Assembly (NCBI GenBank): GCA_963757335.1
Contig: CAVWRJ010000010.1
Coordinates: forward strand, 142,736 to 206,735
From: DASQPA01 sp963757335
GTDB taxonomy: Bacteria > Acidobacteriota > Thermoanaerobaculia > Multivoradales > UBA5704
Length of the DNA stretch: 64,000 nucleotides
Direction: 5' to 3'
The notes beneath the pieces are model-generated. The model saw only the letters and a program-made list of their open reading frames with translations, made no database searches and was not told the origin of the DNA. Each line of letters begins with the position of its first letter. The first letter of the stretch is position 1. Both the position numbers and the translations under genes were made by a program. Positions 1 through 6,998 of this stretch are shown piece after piece.

Positions 1-96
1 GGGATCACCACCCGGCCCGATCGCGGCCTCCCCACCTACTGGTCGGCGGCCGACGAGCGCCAGCGCGCCCCCGCGGCCTACCGGAAGCAGTTCTAG
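1..96 (+). CDS. C-terminal end of a gene cut by the window edge
   Basis: An open frame runs from base 1 to a TAG stop at 94-96 and encodes 31 residues ending in YRKQF. The stop directly abuts the ATG of the carbamoyltransferase at 97, so the two are very probably co-transcribed and translationally coupled. Nothing in the visible tail identifies the family. By context it would belong to the same surface-glycan or natural-product locus as the next three genes, but that is inference. Confidence 0.55.
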   Translation, partial: GITTRPDRGLPTYWSAADERQRAPAAYRKQF

Positions 97-1971
97 ATGA
101 AGCTTTTGGGCGTCAGCTGCTTTTACCACGACTCGGCGGCCTGCCTGATCGACTCTGGGCGGATCGTCGCCGCGGCCCAGGAGGAGCGCTTCACCCGGAT
201 CAAGCACGACGCCGAGTTCCCGGTCAACGCCGTGCGCTACTGCCTGGCCGAGGGCGGGGTGACCGGCACCGCCGGCTCTGTTGGTTCTGGGGGCGGCCTC
301 GACGGGGTGGTGTTCTACGACAAGCCGCTCCTCAAGTTCCACCGCATCTTAGAGACCTATCTTTCGGTCGTCCCCCGGGGGCTGCGCTCCTATGTCCAGG
401 CGGTGCCGCTGTGGCTCAAGGACAAGCTGTGGATTCCGCCGCAGATCGAGGAGGCCCTGGAGCGCTGCGGGGTCACCCACCGGCCGGAGATCTATTTCAC
501 CGAGCACCACGAGTCGCACGCCGCCTCCGCTTACTACCCCTCGCCGTTCGACGATGCCGCGATCCTCACCCTGGACGGGGTGGGCGAGTGGGCGACGACG
601 ACCCTCGGGGTGGGCGAGAAGGAGCGGCTGCGGATCGTCGAGGAGATCAAGTTCCCTCACTCGCTGGGGCTCCTCTATTCGGCCTTCACCTACTTCACGG
701 GCTTCAGGGTCAACTCGGGCGAGTACAAGCTGATGGGCCTCGCTCCCTACGGCACCGGGCGCTACAGAGACGTCATCAAGCGCGAGCTGGTCGACATCAA
801 AGAGGACGGGTCGTTCCGGCTCAACATGGACTACTTCGGTTACATGGACGGCCTGGCGATGACGAACGGTAAGTTCGCCGACCTCTTCGGCGGGCCGGCG
901 CGGGAGCCGGAGTCGCCGATCTCGAAGCGCGAGATGGACCTCGCCCGCTCGATCCAGGAGGTGACCGAGGAGATCGTCTTGAAGTTCGCCCGCCACGCCC
1001 GCGAGCTGACCGGCAAGCGCCATCTCTGTCTGGCCGGCGGGGTGGCGCTCAACTGCGTCGCCAACGGCGTCCTCCTGCGGGCGGGGATCTTCGACGACCT
1101 CTGGATCCAGCCCGCCGCGGGCGACGCCGGCGGGGCGCTCGGGGCGCCGCTCGCCCTCTGGCACAACGCCATGGGCAAGCCGCGGACGGTGGCCGCCGCT
1201 ACACCTGGGAGCCGCGGCCGGGACTCGATGCGCGGCTCCTATCTGGGGCCCGAGTTCAGCCGGGAGCAGATCCGCGAGTACCTGGAGGCGAAGGGCCTCC
1301 CCCACGAGGAGCTCGCCGACGCCGACTGGGCGCCGCGGATCGCCCGGCTGATCGCGGAGGAGAACGTCGTCGGCCTCTGCCACGGCCGGATGGAGTTCGG
1401 GCCGCGGGCGCTCGGCAACCGTTCGATCGTCGGCGATGCCCGCTCGGCCCGGATGCAATCGGTGATGAACCTCAAGATCAAGTACCGGGAGAGCTTCCGG
1501 CCGTTCGCCCCCAGCGTTTTGGAAGAGCGGGTGTCCAACTACTTCGAGCTCGACCGCCCGTCCCCCTATATGCTGCTGGTGGCCGACGTCGTGGAGCGCC
1601 GGCGGGTGCCGCGGCAGGGGGACGAGGAGAGCCTGCCGCTCGTCGAGTGGGTCAACCGGCCGCGCTCGGACGTCCCGGCGATCACCCACGTCGACTACTC
1701 GGCCCGCATCCAGACCGTGTCGCGCGAGGACAACCCGCGCTACCACGCCCTGATCTCGGAGTTCGAGCGGCTGACCGGCTACGGGGTGATCGTCAACACC
1801 AGCTTCAACGTCCGCGGCGAGCCGATCGTCTGCACCCCCGAGGACGCCTACCGCTGCTTCATGCGGACCGAGATGGACTACCTGGTGATCGGGCCGTTCC
1901 TGATCGACAAGCGGGCGCAGCCCAGGCCCGAGGGGAACGACGACTGGCGGAGCGAATACAAACTGGATTAG
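97..1971 (+). CDS. Carbamoyltransferase, NodU/CmcH/TobZ family
   Basis: Likely transfers a carbamoyl group from carbamoyl phosphate, through carbamoyl-AMP, to a hydroxyl of a sugar or natural product in the cytoplasm. The 624-residue length is normal for the family. The N-terminal Kae1-like lobe starts with MKLLGVSCFYHDSAAC and carries the metal-binding HHESHAASAYY near residue 137 and LDGVGEW near 163; LAGGVALNCVANGVL follows near 312. The C-terminal YrdC-like lobe has FGPRALGNRSIVGDAR near 434, KYRESFRPFAPSVL, and NTSFNVRGEPIVCTPEDA near 568. ATG directly follows the upstream stop. The next genes (DUF5989 and an SGNH hydrolase) are common companions of such carbamoyltransferases in surface-polysaccharide or secondary-metabolite loci. 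The acceptor cannot be read from the sequence. Confidence 0.93.
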   Translation: MKLLGVSCFYHDSAACLIDSGRIVAAAQEERFTRIKHDAEFPVNAVRYCLAEGGVTGTAGSVGSGGGLDGVVFYDKPLLKFHRILETYLSVVPRGLRSYVQAVPLWLKDKLWIPPQIEEALERCGVTHRPEIYFTEHHESHAASAYYPSPFDDAAILTLDGVGEWATTTLGVGEKERLRIVEEIKFPHSLGLLYSAFTYFTGFRVNSGEYKLMGLAPYGTGRYRDVIKRELVDIKEDGSFRLNMDYFGYMDGLAMTNGKFADLFGGPAREPESPISKREMDLARSIQEVTEEIVLKFARHARELTGKRHLCLAGGVALNCVANGVLLRAGIFDDLWIQPAAGDAGGALGAPLALWHNAMGKPRTVAAATPGSRGRDSMRGSYLGPEFSREQIREYLEAKGLPHEELADADWAPRIARLIAEENVVGLCHGRMEFGPRALGNRSIVGDARSARMQSVMNLKIKYRESFRPFAPSVLEERVSNYFELDRPSPYMLLVADVVERRRVPRQGDEESLPLVEWVNRPRSDVPAITHVDYSARIQTVSREDNPRYHALISEFERLTGYGVIVNTSFNVRGEPIVCTPEDAYRCFMRTEMDYLVIGPFLIDKRAQPRPEGNDDWRSEYKLD

Positions 1972-1980
1972 GGTTTTCCA

Positions 1981-2165
1981 GCCCCGGAGGGGCGGCGGTC
2001 TGTAGCCTGGGGCGTGAGCCCCAGGTGGGAAAGCAAGACGGATCCAGCCCCGAAGGGGCGGCGGCAATTCCCGCGGCGTACCTTCGCCCCTTCGGGGCTG
2101 GTGTTCCGGGAGCTCCTGACCTGGGGCTGGCGCCCCAGGCTACAGACCGCCGCCCTTTCAGGGCT
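1981..2165. repeat. Nested REP-like inverted repeat
   Basis: The intergenic region after the carbamoyltransferase holds two nested inverted repeats. The outer arms are 1981-2026 and 2119-2165: each contains the sequence GTCTGTAGCCTGGGGC on one strand or its complement on the other, and they pair over about 46 bases with few mismatches. Inside lies a second pair, AGCCCCGAAGGGGCG at 2046-2060 and its exact complement at 2085-2099. The units look like two copies of a short REP/BIME-type element in head-to-head arrangement. It may attenuate read-through into the DUF5989 gene; that is inference. Confidence 0.75.
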
Positions 2166-2197
2166 CCAAGAACACAGGAGCAGGGAAGGAGAAAGTT

Positions 2198-2362
2198 ATG
2201 CGCAGGATGGGCTACGTGGGCTCCCTCTTGGGACAGATCTGGGACTTCGCCAAGCACAACAAGGTCTACTGGATCGTCCCCTTCGTCCTGATCCTCGGCC
2301 TGGTGATCCTCCTGGTCGTCACCAGCCAGGCGACGGCGCCGTTCATCTATACGCTGTTCTAG
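2198..2362 (+). CDS. DUF5989 family single-pass membrane protein (54 aa)
   Basis: The predicted 54-residue protein begins MRRMGYVGSLLGQIWDFAKH, has one hydrophobic helix at about residues 24-41 (YWIVPFVLILGLVILLVV) and ends in the signature APFIYTLF. This layout (short basic-amphipathic head, one transmembrane segment, APFIYTLF tail) is that of DUF5989, recurrently encoded between carbamoyltransferase and SGNH-hydrolase genes. A purine-rich ribosome-binding site (AAGGAGAAAG) lies just upstream of the ATG. The SGNH gene begins 10 bases after the stop. Function is unknown; position suggests a role in assembly or membrane placement of a surface-glycan system. Confidence 0.8.
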   Translation: MRRMGYVGSLLGQIWDFAKHNKVYWIVPFVLILGLVILLVVTSQATAPFIYTLF

Positions 2363-2372
2363 GGAGCGGTCT

Positions 2373-3560
2373 TTGCCGGCCCGCTCCCGCCTCGCCCGTC
2401 TCGGCCTGCTCCTCGCCTCGGTCCTCCTGACCCTGGGGCTGGCCGAGGTGGCGCTGCGGATCGCTGGGGTCTCCTACCCCAACTTCTATCGCCCCGACCC
2501 GGACCTCGGCTGGGCGCTCACCCCGGGGGCCTCGGGATGGTGGAAGAAGGAGGGGCACGCGCTTGTCCGCATCAACGCCGACGGCCAGCGGGACGCCCAG
2601 CACCCCGTCGCCAAGCCCCCCGGCACCTACCGGATCGCCGTCCTCGGCGACTCCTGCACCGAGTCGCTCCAGGTGCCGGTCGAGGCGACCTTCTGGGCCC
2701 GGCTGCCGGCGGAGCTGGCGAGCTGCCCGGCGGGGGGCCGCCCCCCGAAGACCTTCGAGACGCTCAACTTCGGGGTCTCCGGCTACGGCACGGCCCAGGA
2801 GCTCCTCACTCTGCGCACCCGGGTCTTCAAGTACCACCCCGACTTGGTCCTCCTCGCCTTCTATACGGGGAACGACGTGCGGAACAACTACCGCCCCTTG
2901 GAGCAGGACCCGCTCCGGCCCTACTTCGTCCTCTCCGGGGGAAAGCTGGTGCTCGACGACTCCTTCCGCACCTCCCCGGGCTACCAGGCGCGGCAGACCG
3001 CCGCCGCCCGGCTCCTCTATGCCGCCTTCAACCACTCCGCCCTCCTCCAGGTGGGGAAGATGGCGAAGAGCGCCTCCGACGGCCTGGTGGGGGCCTACAA
3101 GGCGAAGCGGGTGACGACTCAGGTCATCGAGGAGCTGGGGCTCGACAACGCCGTCTACTCCCCGCCCGGGAACGCCGACTGGCAGGCCGCCTGGGCGGTG
3201 ACCGAGGCGATGCTCCGCGAGATGGGGGAGGAGGCGCGCGCGCACGGGGCGCGCTTCGCGATCGTCACGCTCACCGACGGCATCCAGGTCGACCCCGACC
3301 TCCAGAAGCGCCAGGCCTTCGCCCGCCAGCTGGGGATCGCCGACCTCTTCTATCCGGACGAGAGGATCAGGAAGACCGGCGAGGCCGCCGGCATCCCGGT
3401 CTTAAACCTCGCCCCGCCGCTCGCCGACTACGCCGCCCGGACCGGCCGGTTCCTCCACGGCTTTTCCAATACCAAACCGGGGGAGGGGCACTGGAACGCC
3501 CTCGGGCACCGGGAGGCGGCTAAGGTGCTCGGGCGGTGGCTCTGCGGCCTCCTGCCCTGA
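2373..3560 (+). CDS. Membrane-anchored SGNH/GDSL-like hydrolase
   Basis: Predicted 395-residue protein with an N-terminal signal anchor (about residues 7-24, rich in Leu) followed by an SGNH fold. Block I is VLGDSCTESLQV (Gly92-Asp93-Ser94 with the nucleophile Ser94), block II is LNFGVSGYGTAQE, block III is FYTGNDVRNN, and the C-terminal block is GEGHWNALGHREAA, providing the catalytic His. Such proteins act as esterases or O-acetyl-modifying enzymes on extracellular glycans. The start is a TTG at 2373, 10 bases after the DUF5989 stop, with AGGGAGCGG upstream; no ATG is available upstream of the anchor in this frame. Substrate is unknown; the neighbouring carbamoyltransferase suggests a modified glycan or lipid. 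Confidence 0.85.
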   Translation: MPARSRLARLGLLLASVLLTLGLAEVALRIAGVSYPNFYRPDPDLGWALTPGASGWWKKEGHALVRINADGQRDAQHPVAKPPGTYRIAVLGDSCTESLQVPVEATFWARLPAELASCPAGGRPPKTFETLNFGVSGYGTAQELLTLRTRVFKYHPDLVLLAFYTGNDVRNNYRPLEQDPLRPYFVLSGGKLVLDDSFRTSPGYQARQTAAARLLYAAFNHSALLQVGKMAKSASDGLVGAYKAKRVTTQVIEELGLDNAVYSPPGNADWQAAWAVTEAMLREMGEEARAHGARFAIVTLTDGIQVDPDLQKRQAFARQLGIADLFYPDERIRKTGEAAGIPVLNLAPPLADYAARTGRFLHGFSNTKPGEGHWNALGHREAAKVLGRWLCGLLP

Positions 3561-3579
3561 TCCTGCCCTGACCTGGCCC

Positions 3580-3608
3580 TTGCCGCCGGAGCCCGCTTCG
3601 GCCACAAT
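3580..3608 (+). promoter_or_regulatory. Putative sigma-70-type promoter, short-leader
   Basis: TTGCCG at 3580-3585 and CACAAT at 3603-3608 are separated by 17 bases. A start point about 7 bases after the -10 box would fall at or next to the ATG at 3617, so the transcript could be leaderless. Pattern match only. Confidence 0.4.
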
Positions 3609-3616
3609 AGGGCGCA

Positions 3617-4093
3617 ATGCGTCGTTTCAGGCCGATCCACGGCATCCTGCTCGTCCTGGCGTTCACGGCTGCCGTCGTGGTCGCCCAGATGGCGTACGAG
3701 GGGCAGTTCAAGGGGACGGGCTACGAGCTGGTGAAACCGGGGAGCGACGGGCAGGTGAACGTCGACCTCTCGGGGATCGGGCCCAAGCAGGTACGCTTCT
3801 TCCGCTTCTTGAACCGCGGCAACCAGGAGGTCCGGTTCTTCGTCGGCAAGGATGCGGAAGGGGTCGTCCAGGTCGCCTTCGACGCCAGCGAGACCTGCGC
3901 CAAGACCAAGCGCGGCTTCCACCAGCAGGGGGAGTGGGTGATCTGCAACAAGTGCGACAAGTCCTTCAAGCTTGCCGAGATCAACGCCGGCGGCGGCGGC
4001 TGCAAGCCGGTCCCCCTGGCCCACCAGGTCGACGGCAACCAGCTGCGGATCGCCGAGAACGACGTCCTCCAGGGCTGGCGGTTGTTCCGCTGA
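3617..4093 (+). CDS. DUF2318 domain protein, exported or membrane-anchored
   Basis: A 158-residue protein with an N-terminal hydrophobic segment (about residues 8-24, GILLVLAFTAAVVVA), placing the rest outside the cytoplasmic membrane. The C-terminal half carries the DUF2318 signature: an ETCAKTKRGF block, then VICNKCDKSFKLAEINAGGG and GCKPVPL, with a C-x2-C pair plus two further cysteines suitable for metal or heme-related binding. In other bacteria DUF2318 is found fused to or near iron-transport membrane proteins, so a metal-handling role is plausible but unproven here. It stands alone between the SGNH gene and mglB, with its own putative promoter. No Shine-Dalgarno sequence is evident, consistent with a leaderless message. 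Confidence 0.75.
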   Translation: MRRFRPIHGILLVLAFTAAVVVAQMAYEGQFKGTGYELVKPGSDGQVNVDLSGIGPKQVRFFRFLNRGNQEVRFFVGKDAEGVVQVAFDASETCAKTKRGFHQQGEWVICNKCDKSFKLAEINAGGGGCKPVPLAHQVDGNQLRIAENDVLQGWRLFR

Positions 4094-4143
4094 AGCCGCG
4101 AATGCCGGAGAGACCTCCGGGCAAACGCCATAAAATCAAGAGT

Positions 4144-4172
4144 TTGACGGCAACCCCGCTGTGTTATATCTT
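4144..4172 (+). promoter_or_regulatory. Promoter of the mglBA operon
   Basis: TTGACG at 4144-4149 and TATCTT at 4167-4172 lie 17 bases apart, giving a good sigma-70-like promoter. Transcription would start around 4179, about 17 bases before the mglB ATG at 4196. The surrounding A/T-rich stretch is unusual in this GC-rich region. Confidence 0.6.
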
Positions 4173-4195
4173 CGCGCGGTCTGGAAAGGGTAGCC

Positions 4196-4687
4196 ATGTC
4201 CGCTGACTTCGTGCTCTACGAGGAGGAGTTCCGGCTGTTGCAGGACGCCCTGCGCCGTCTGCGGCAGGAGGCCAATGCCAAGGCCGTCTTCCTGATCGAC
4301 AAGAACGGCCAGCAGATCGCCTCGGCCGGCGAGGTCGAGCAGTTCGACACCACCTCGCTCGCCTCGCTCACCGCCGGCAACGTCGCCGCCACCGATGGTC
4401 TGGCCAAGCTCATCGGCGAGCGCGAGTTCTCGGTCTTGTTCCACGAAGGGCAGCAGGACCACATCCACATCTCGATCGTCGCCAAACGCGCCATCCTGGT
4501 CGTCATCTTCGACGACCGCTCCTCGCTCGGCCTCGTCCGGCTGCGGGTGAAGCGCGCCAGTGTCGACCTCGAGAAAATTTTCGAGACGATGTTGCAGAAG
4601 AGCGAACGCGGGACCGAGGGGCCGACCCACGCCAGCCCCTTCTCCGAGATCACCGACGACGACATCGACGCCCTCTTCGGAGAGTGA
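4196..4687 (+). CDS. mglB: MglB-like Roadblock/LC7 GTPase-activating protein
   Basis: 163-residue Roadblock/LC7 protein (fold at about residues 10-130: FRLLQDALRRLR, VFLIDKNGQQIAS, FDTTSLASLTAGN, HIHISIVAKRAILVVIF). MglB homodimers activate the GTPase of MglA and help set the leading pole in gliding bacteria. It lies 70 bases upstream of mglA, the standard order. The acidic C-terminal tail ends SEITDDDIDALFGE, resembling the MglB tail that contacts MglA. A sigma-70-like promoter precedes it. Confidence 0.9.
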   Translation: MSADFVLYEEEFRLLQDALRRLRQEANAKAVFLIDKNGQQIASAGEVEQFDTTSLASLTAGNVAATDGLAKLIGEREFSVLFHEGQQDHIHISIVAKRAILVVIFDDRSSLGLVRLRVKRASVDLEKIFETMLQKSERGTEGPTHASPFSEITDDDIDALFGE

Positions 4688-4757
4688 CCTCCCGGCTTCA
4701 TGAGCAGACGGCCGGCCGAGATCGCCGGGCCTCCGCGGTGAGACGAGACATTGAGCC

Positions 4758-5342
4758 ATGACCTTCATCAACTACGCAAGCAAGGAGATCAACTGCAAGA
4801 TCGTCTTCTACGGCCCCGGCCTGTGCGGGAAGACGACCAACCTGCAGTACATCTACAACAAGACCGCCCCGGAATCGAAGGGCAAGATGATCTCGCTTGC
4901 GACCGAGGCCGACCGTACCCTGTTCTTCGATTTCCTCCCTCTGGACCTGGGGAGCATCCGCGGTTTCACCACCCGCTTCCACCTCTACACCGTCCCCGGC
5001 CAGGTGTTCTACGACGCCAGCCGCAAGCTGATCTTGAAGGGGGTCGACGGTGTCGTCTTCGTGGCCGACAGCCAGGACGAGCGGATGGAAGCCAACATCG
5101 AGTCGATCCGGAACCTGGAGCAGAACCTTCAGGAGCACGGCTTCGACCTGGCGACGATCCCCTACGCCCTGCAGTTCAACAAGCGGGACCTGGGGAACGT
5201 CATGCCGGTCGACGTCATGTACCGGACGCTCAACTACAAGCGCGAGCCGACCTTCGAGGCGGTGGCGACGACGGGGATCGGAGTCTTCGACACCCTGAAG
5301 TCGGTCGCCAAGCAGATCCTGATCGAGCTGCGCAAACGTTGA
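4758..5342 (+). CDS. mglA: MglA small Ras-like GTPase
   Basis: 194-residue small GTPase nearly full-length to characterised MglA. P-loop YGPGLCGKTTNL begins near residue 18; the switch I region with TLFFDFLPLDLG follows near 54; the switch II/Walker B strand is HLYTVPGQVFYDASRK near 76, with the MglA-typical TVPGQV in place of the Ras DTAGQ; base-recognition motif is FNKRDL near 141. In the GTP form it marks a cell pole and recruits motility or pilus machinery; MglB resets it. No lipidation motif is seen, as usual for MglA. The TPR gene follows 14 bases after the stop, implying an mglB-mglA-TPR operon. Confidence 0.95.
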   Translation: MTFINYASKEINCKIVFYGPGLCGKTTNLQYIYNKTAPESKGKMISLATEADRTLFFDFLPLDLGSIRGFTTRFHLYTVPGQVFYDASRKLILKGVDGVVFVADSQDERMEANIESIRNLEQNLQEHGFDLATIPYALQFNKRDLGNVMPVDVMYRTLNYKREPTFEAVATTGIGVFDTLKSVAKQILIELRKR

Positions 5343-5356
5343 CCGAGGCAAACTGA

Positions 5357-5986
5357 ATGACCAAAAAGACCGAAGTGAAAACCGGCAAGGGCAAGCCGGC
5401 CGACAAGGCCGGCGACGGCAATGCCGCCGATCCGACTCCCCAGGCCACCCATGCCACCTACGCCGCCAACCCCGCCAAGATCACCCGCTCCGCCCGGGGT
5501 GGCGACGAGGACCCCGCTTTCGCCCTCTACGCCGAGGGCCTCCAGGCGCTCGACCGCAAGGACTGGGCGCACGGCATCGAGCTGCTCAAGCAGGTGATCG
5601 AGGTGAGCGACCTCGCCGACCTGACGGCCCGCGCCCGGCAGTACCTCGCCGCGGCCGAGAAGCGGGTCGCGGTGGCGGCCGCCCCGGCCGGGGACGCCGA
5701 TGCCGACACCGACCCCTACCTCCATGCGGTGATCGAGAAGAACCGCGGCAACTACAAGACGGCGCTCGACCTGAGCAAGAAGGGGGGGCGCGACAAGAAG
5801 GACGAGCGTTTCGCCTACCTGGCCGCCTCCATCCACGCGATCGAGAGCCGGACCGAGGACGCGGCGCAGGCCCTCTCCCAGGCGGTCGAGCTCAACTCCA
5901 AAAACCGCATCCATGCCTTCCACGACACCGACTTCGCCGAGCTCAAGAAGAACCGGGACTACCGTCACCTCTTCGGTCTCGGCTGA
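5357..5986 (+). CDS. TPR-like protein of the mglBA operon
   Basis: 209-residue cytoplasmic protein. The first ~50 residues are Lys/Ala/Thr-rich and disordered (MTKKTEVKTGKGKPADKAGD). The remainder is helical with tetratricopeptide character (AEGLQALDRKDWAHGIELLK, YLAAAEKRVAV, NYKTALDLSKKG, RTEDAAQALSQAVELN). The C-terminus DTDFAELKKNRDYRHLFGLG resembles the final TPR of proteins that end with a predicted load or loss motif. Its short distance to mglA suggests an adaptor for the polarity system. The gene end overlaps the yvcK start by 74 bases in another frame. No enzymatic motif seen. Confidence 0.75.
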   Translation: MTKKTEVKTGKGKPADKAGDGNAADPTPQATHATYAANPAKITRSARGGDEDPAFALYAEGLQALDRKDWAHGIELLKQVIEVSDLADLTARARQYLAAAEKRVAVAAAPAGDADADTDPYLHAVIEKNRGNYKTALDLSKKGGRDKKDERFAYLAASIHAIESRTEDAAQALSQAVELNSKNRIHAFHDTDFAELKKNRDYRHLFGLG

Positions 5987-6998
5987 GCCGTCGCCCCAGG
6001 CGGGGACTGCTGCCGGCCCTGCCGCCGGCCCCGCCGCCGGTCCCGCGATCGTCGCCATCGGCGGCGGTACCGGCCTGTCGGCGATCCTCCGCGGCCTGAA
6101 GGCCCACGTCGGCTCGCCCCGTCTGGGGCGGCTGACGGGAGTCGTCACGGTCACCGACGACGGCGGCTCCTCCGGCAGGCTACGGCAGGAGTTCGGGGTC
6201 CTCCCCCCGGGCGACATCCGCAACTGCATCGTCGCCCTGGCCGAGGAGGAGGACCTCCTCGCCCGGCTCTTCCAGTACCGCTTCCCCAACGGCGGCGGCC
6301 TGGTTGGCCACTCCTTCGGCAATCTCTTCCTGACCGCCTTGACCGGCATCACCGGCGACTTCTACCAGGCGATCCTCACCGCCGAGTCGATCCTCTCGGT
6401 GCGCGGCAAGATCTACCCGGCGACGATCACCGACGTGCGGCTCCGCGGCCACGGGGTGTCGGGGCGGATCTACGAGGGGGAGACGGCGGTGGGGAGCTCG
6501 GGCGAGGTGCTGGCCCGGCTGGAGCTCGACCCCGTGGCGCCGCCGGCCTTCCCCGGCGCGGTCACCGCTTTAGAGAGCGCCGACGCCATCCTCCTCGGGC
6601 CGGGCTCGCTCTACACCTCGATCCTCCCCAACCTCCTGATCCCCGGCATCCGGCAGGCGATCGTCAAATCGAAGGCGCCCGTCATCCTCCTCCTGAACCT
6701 CATGACCCAGCCGGGGGAGACGGACGGCATGATGGGCCCCGCCCACTTGGCGGCGGTCCAGCTCCACAGCGGGGACGGCCTGGCCTTGACCGTCCTCGCC
6801 AACTCGACCCCGATCCCCCGCCCGCTCCTCACCCACTATGCCGAGACCCATTCGGAACCGGTGGCGGTCGAGCGGGAGATCCTTGAGCGGATGGGGGCGC
6901 GGGTGGTGGAGACCGACGTGCTCGCCCCCGGCGACCTCATCCGGCACGATCCGGAGAAGCTGGCGGGGGCGGTCCTCGACCTCCTGGAGCGGCCCTAA
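5913..6998 (+). CDS. yvcK: YvcK/CofD-like gluconeogenesis factor
   Basis: 361-residue protein of the YvcK (UPF0052/CofD-like) family, which in Bacillus binds UDP-GlcNAc and controls cell-wall and carbon metabolism. Signature blocks: AIVAIGGGTGLSAILRGLK near 45, VTVTDDGGSSGRLRQEFG, PPGDIRNCIVALA, FGNLFLTALT, and LLGPGSLYTSILPNLL near 230. No ATG, GTG or TTG exists in frame between the ATG at 5913 and the first conserved strand, so the protein carries a ~44-residue Ser/Thr/Ala/Pro-rich extension and overlaps the TPR gene by 74 bases. That overlap predicts coupling with the upstream operon. The stop is directly followed by the GTG of glmU. UDP-GlcNAc is the GlmU product, giving functional sense to the order. 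Confidence 0.9.
   Translation: MPSTTPTSPSSRRTGTTVTSSVSAEPSPQAGTAAGPAAGPAAGPAIVAIGGGTGLSAILRGLKAHVGSPRLGRLTGVVTVTDDGGSSGRLRQEFGVLPPGDIRNCIVALAEEEDLLARLFQYRFPNGGGLVGHSFGNLFLTALTGITGDFYQAILTAESILSVRGKIYPATITDVRLRGHGVSGRIYEGETAVGSSGEVLARLELDPVAPPAFPGAVTALESADAILLGPGSLYTSILPNLLIPGIRQAIVKSKAPVILLLNLMTQPGETDGMMGPAHLAAVQLHSGDGLALTVLANSTPIPRPLLTHYAETHSEPVAVEREILERMGARVVETDVLAPGDLIRHDPEKLAGAVLDLLERP

Noticed and set aside
349..2067. Long minus-strand frame opposite the carbamoyltransferase
   Set aside because: Shadow of a GC-rich gene: no family motif, and the plus strand encodes a full conserved enzyme.
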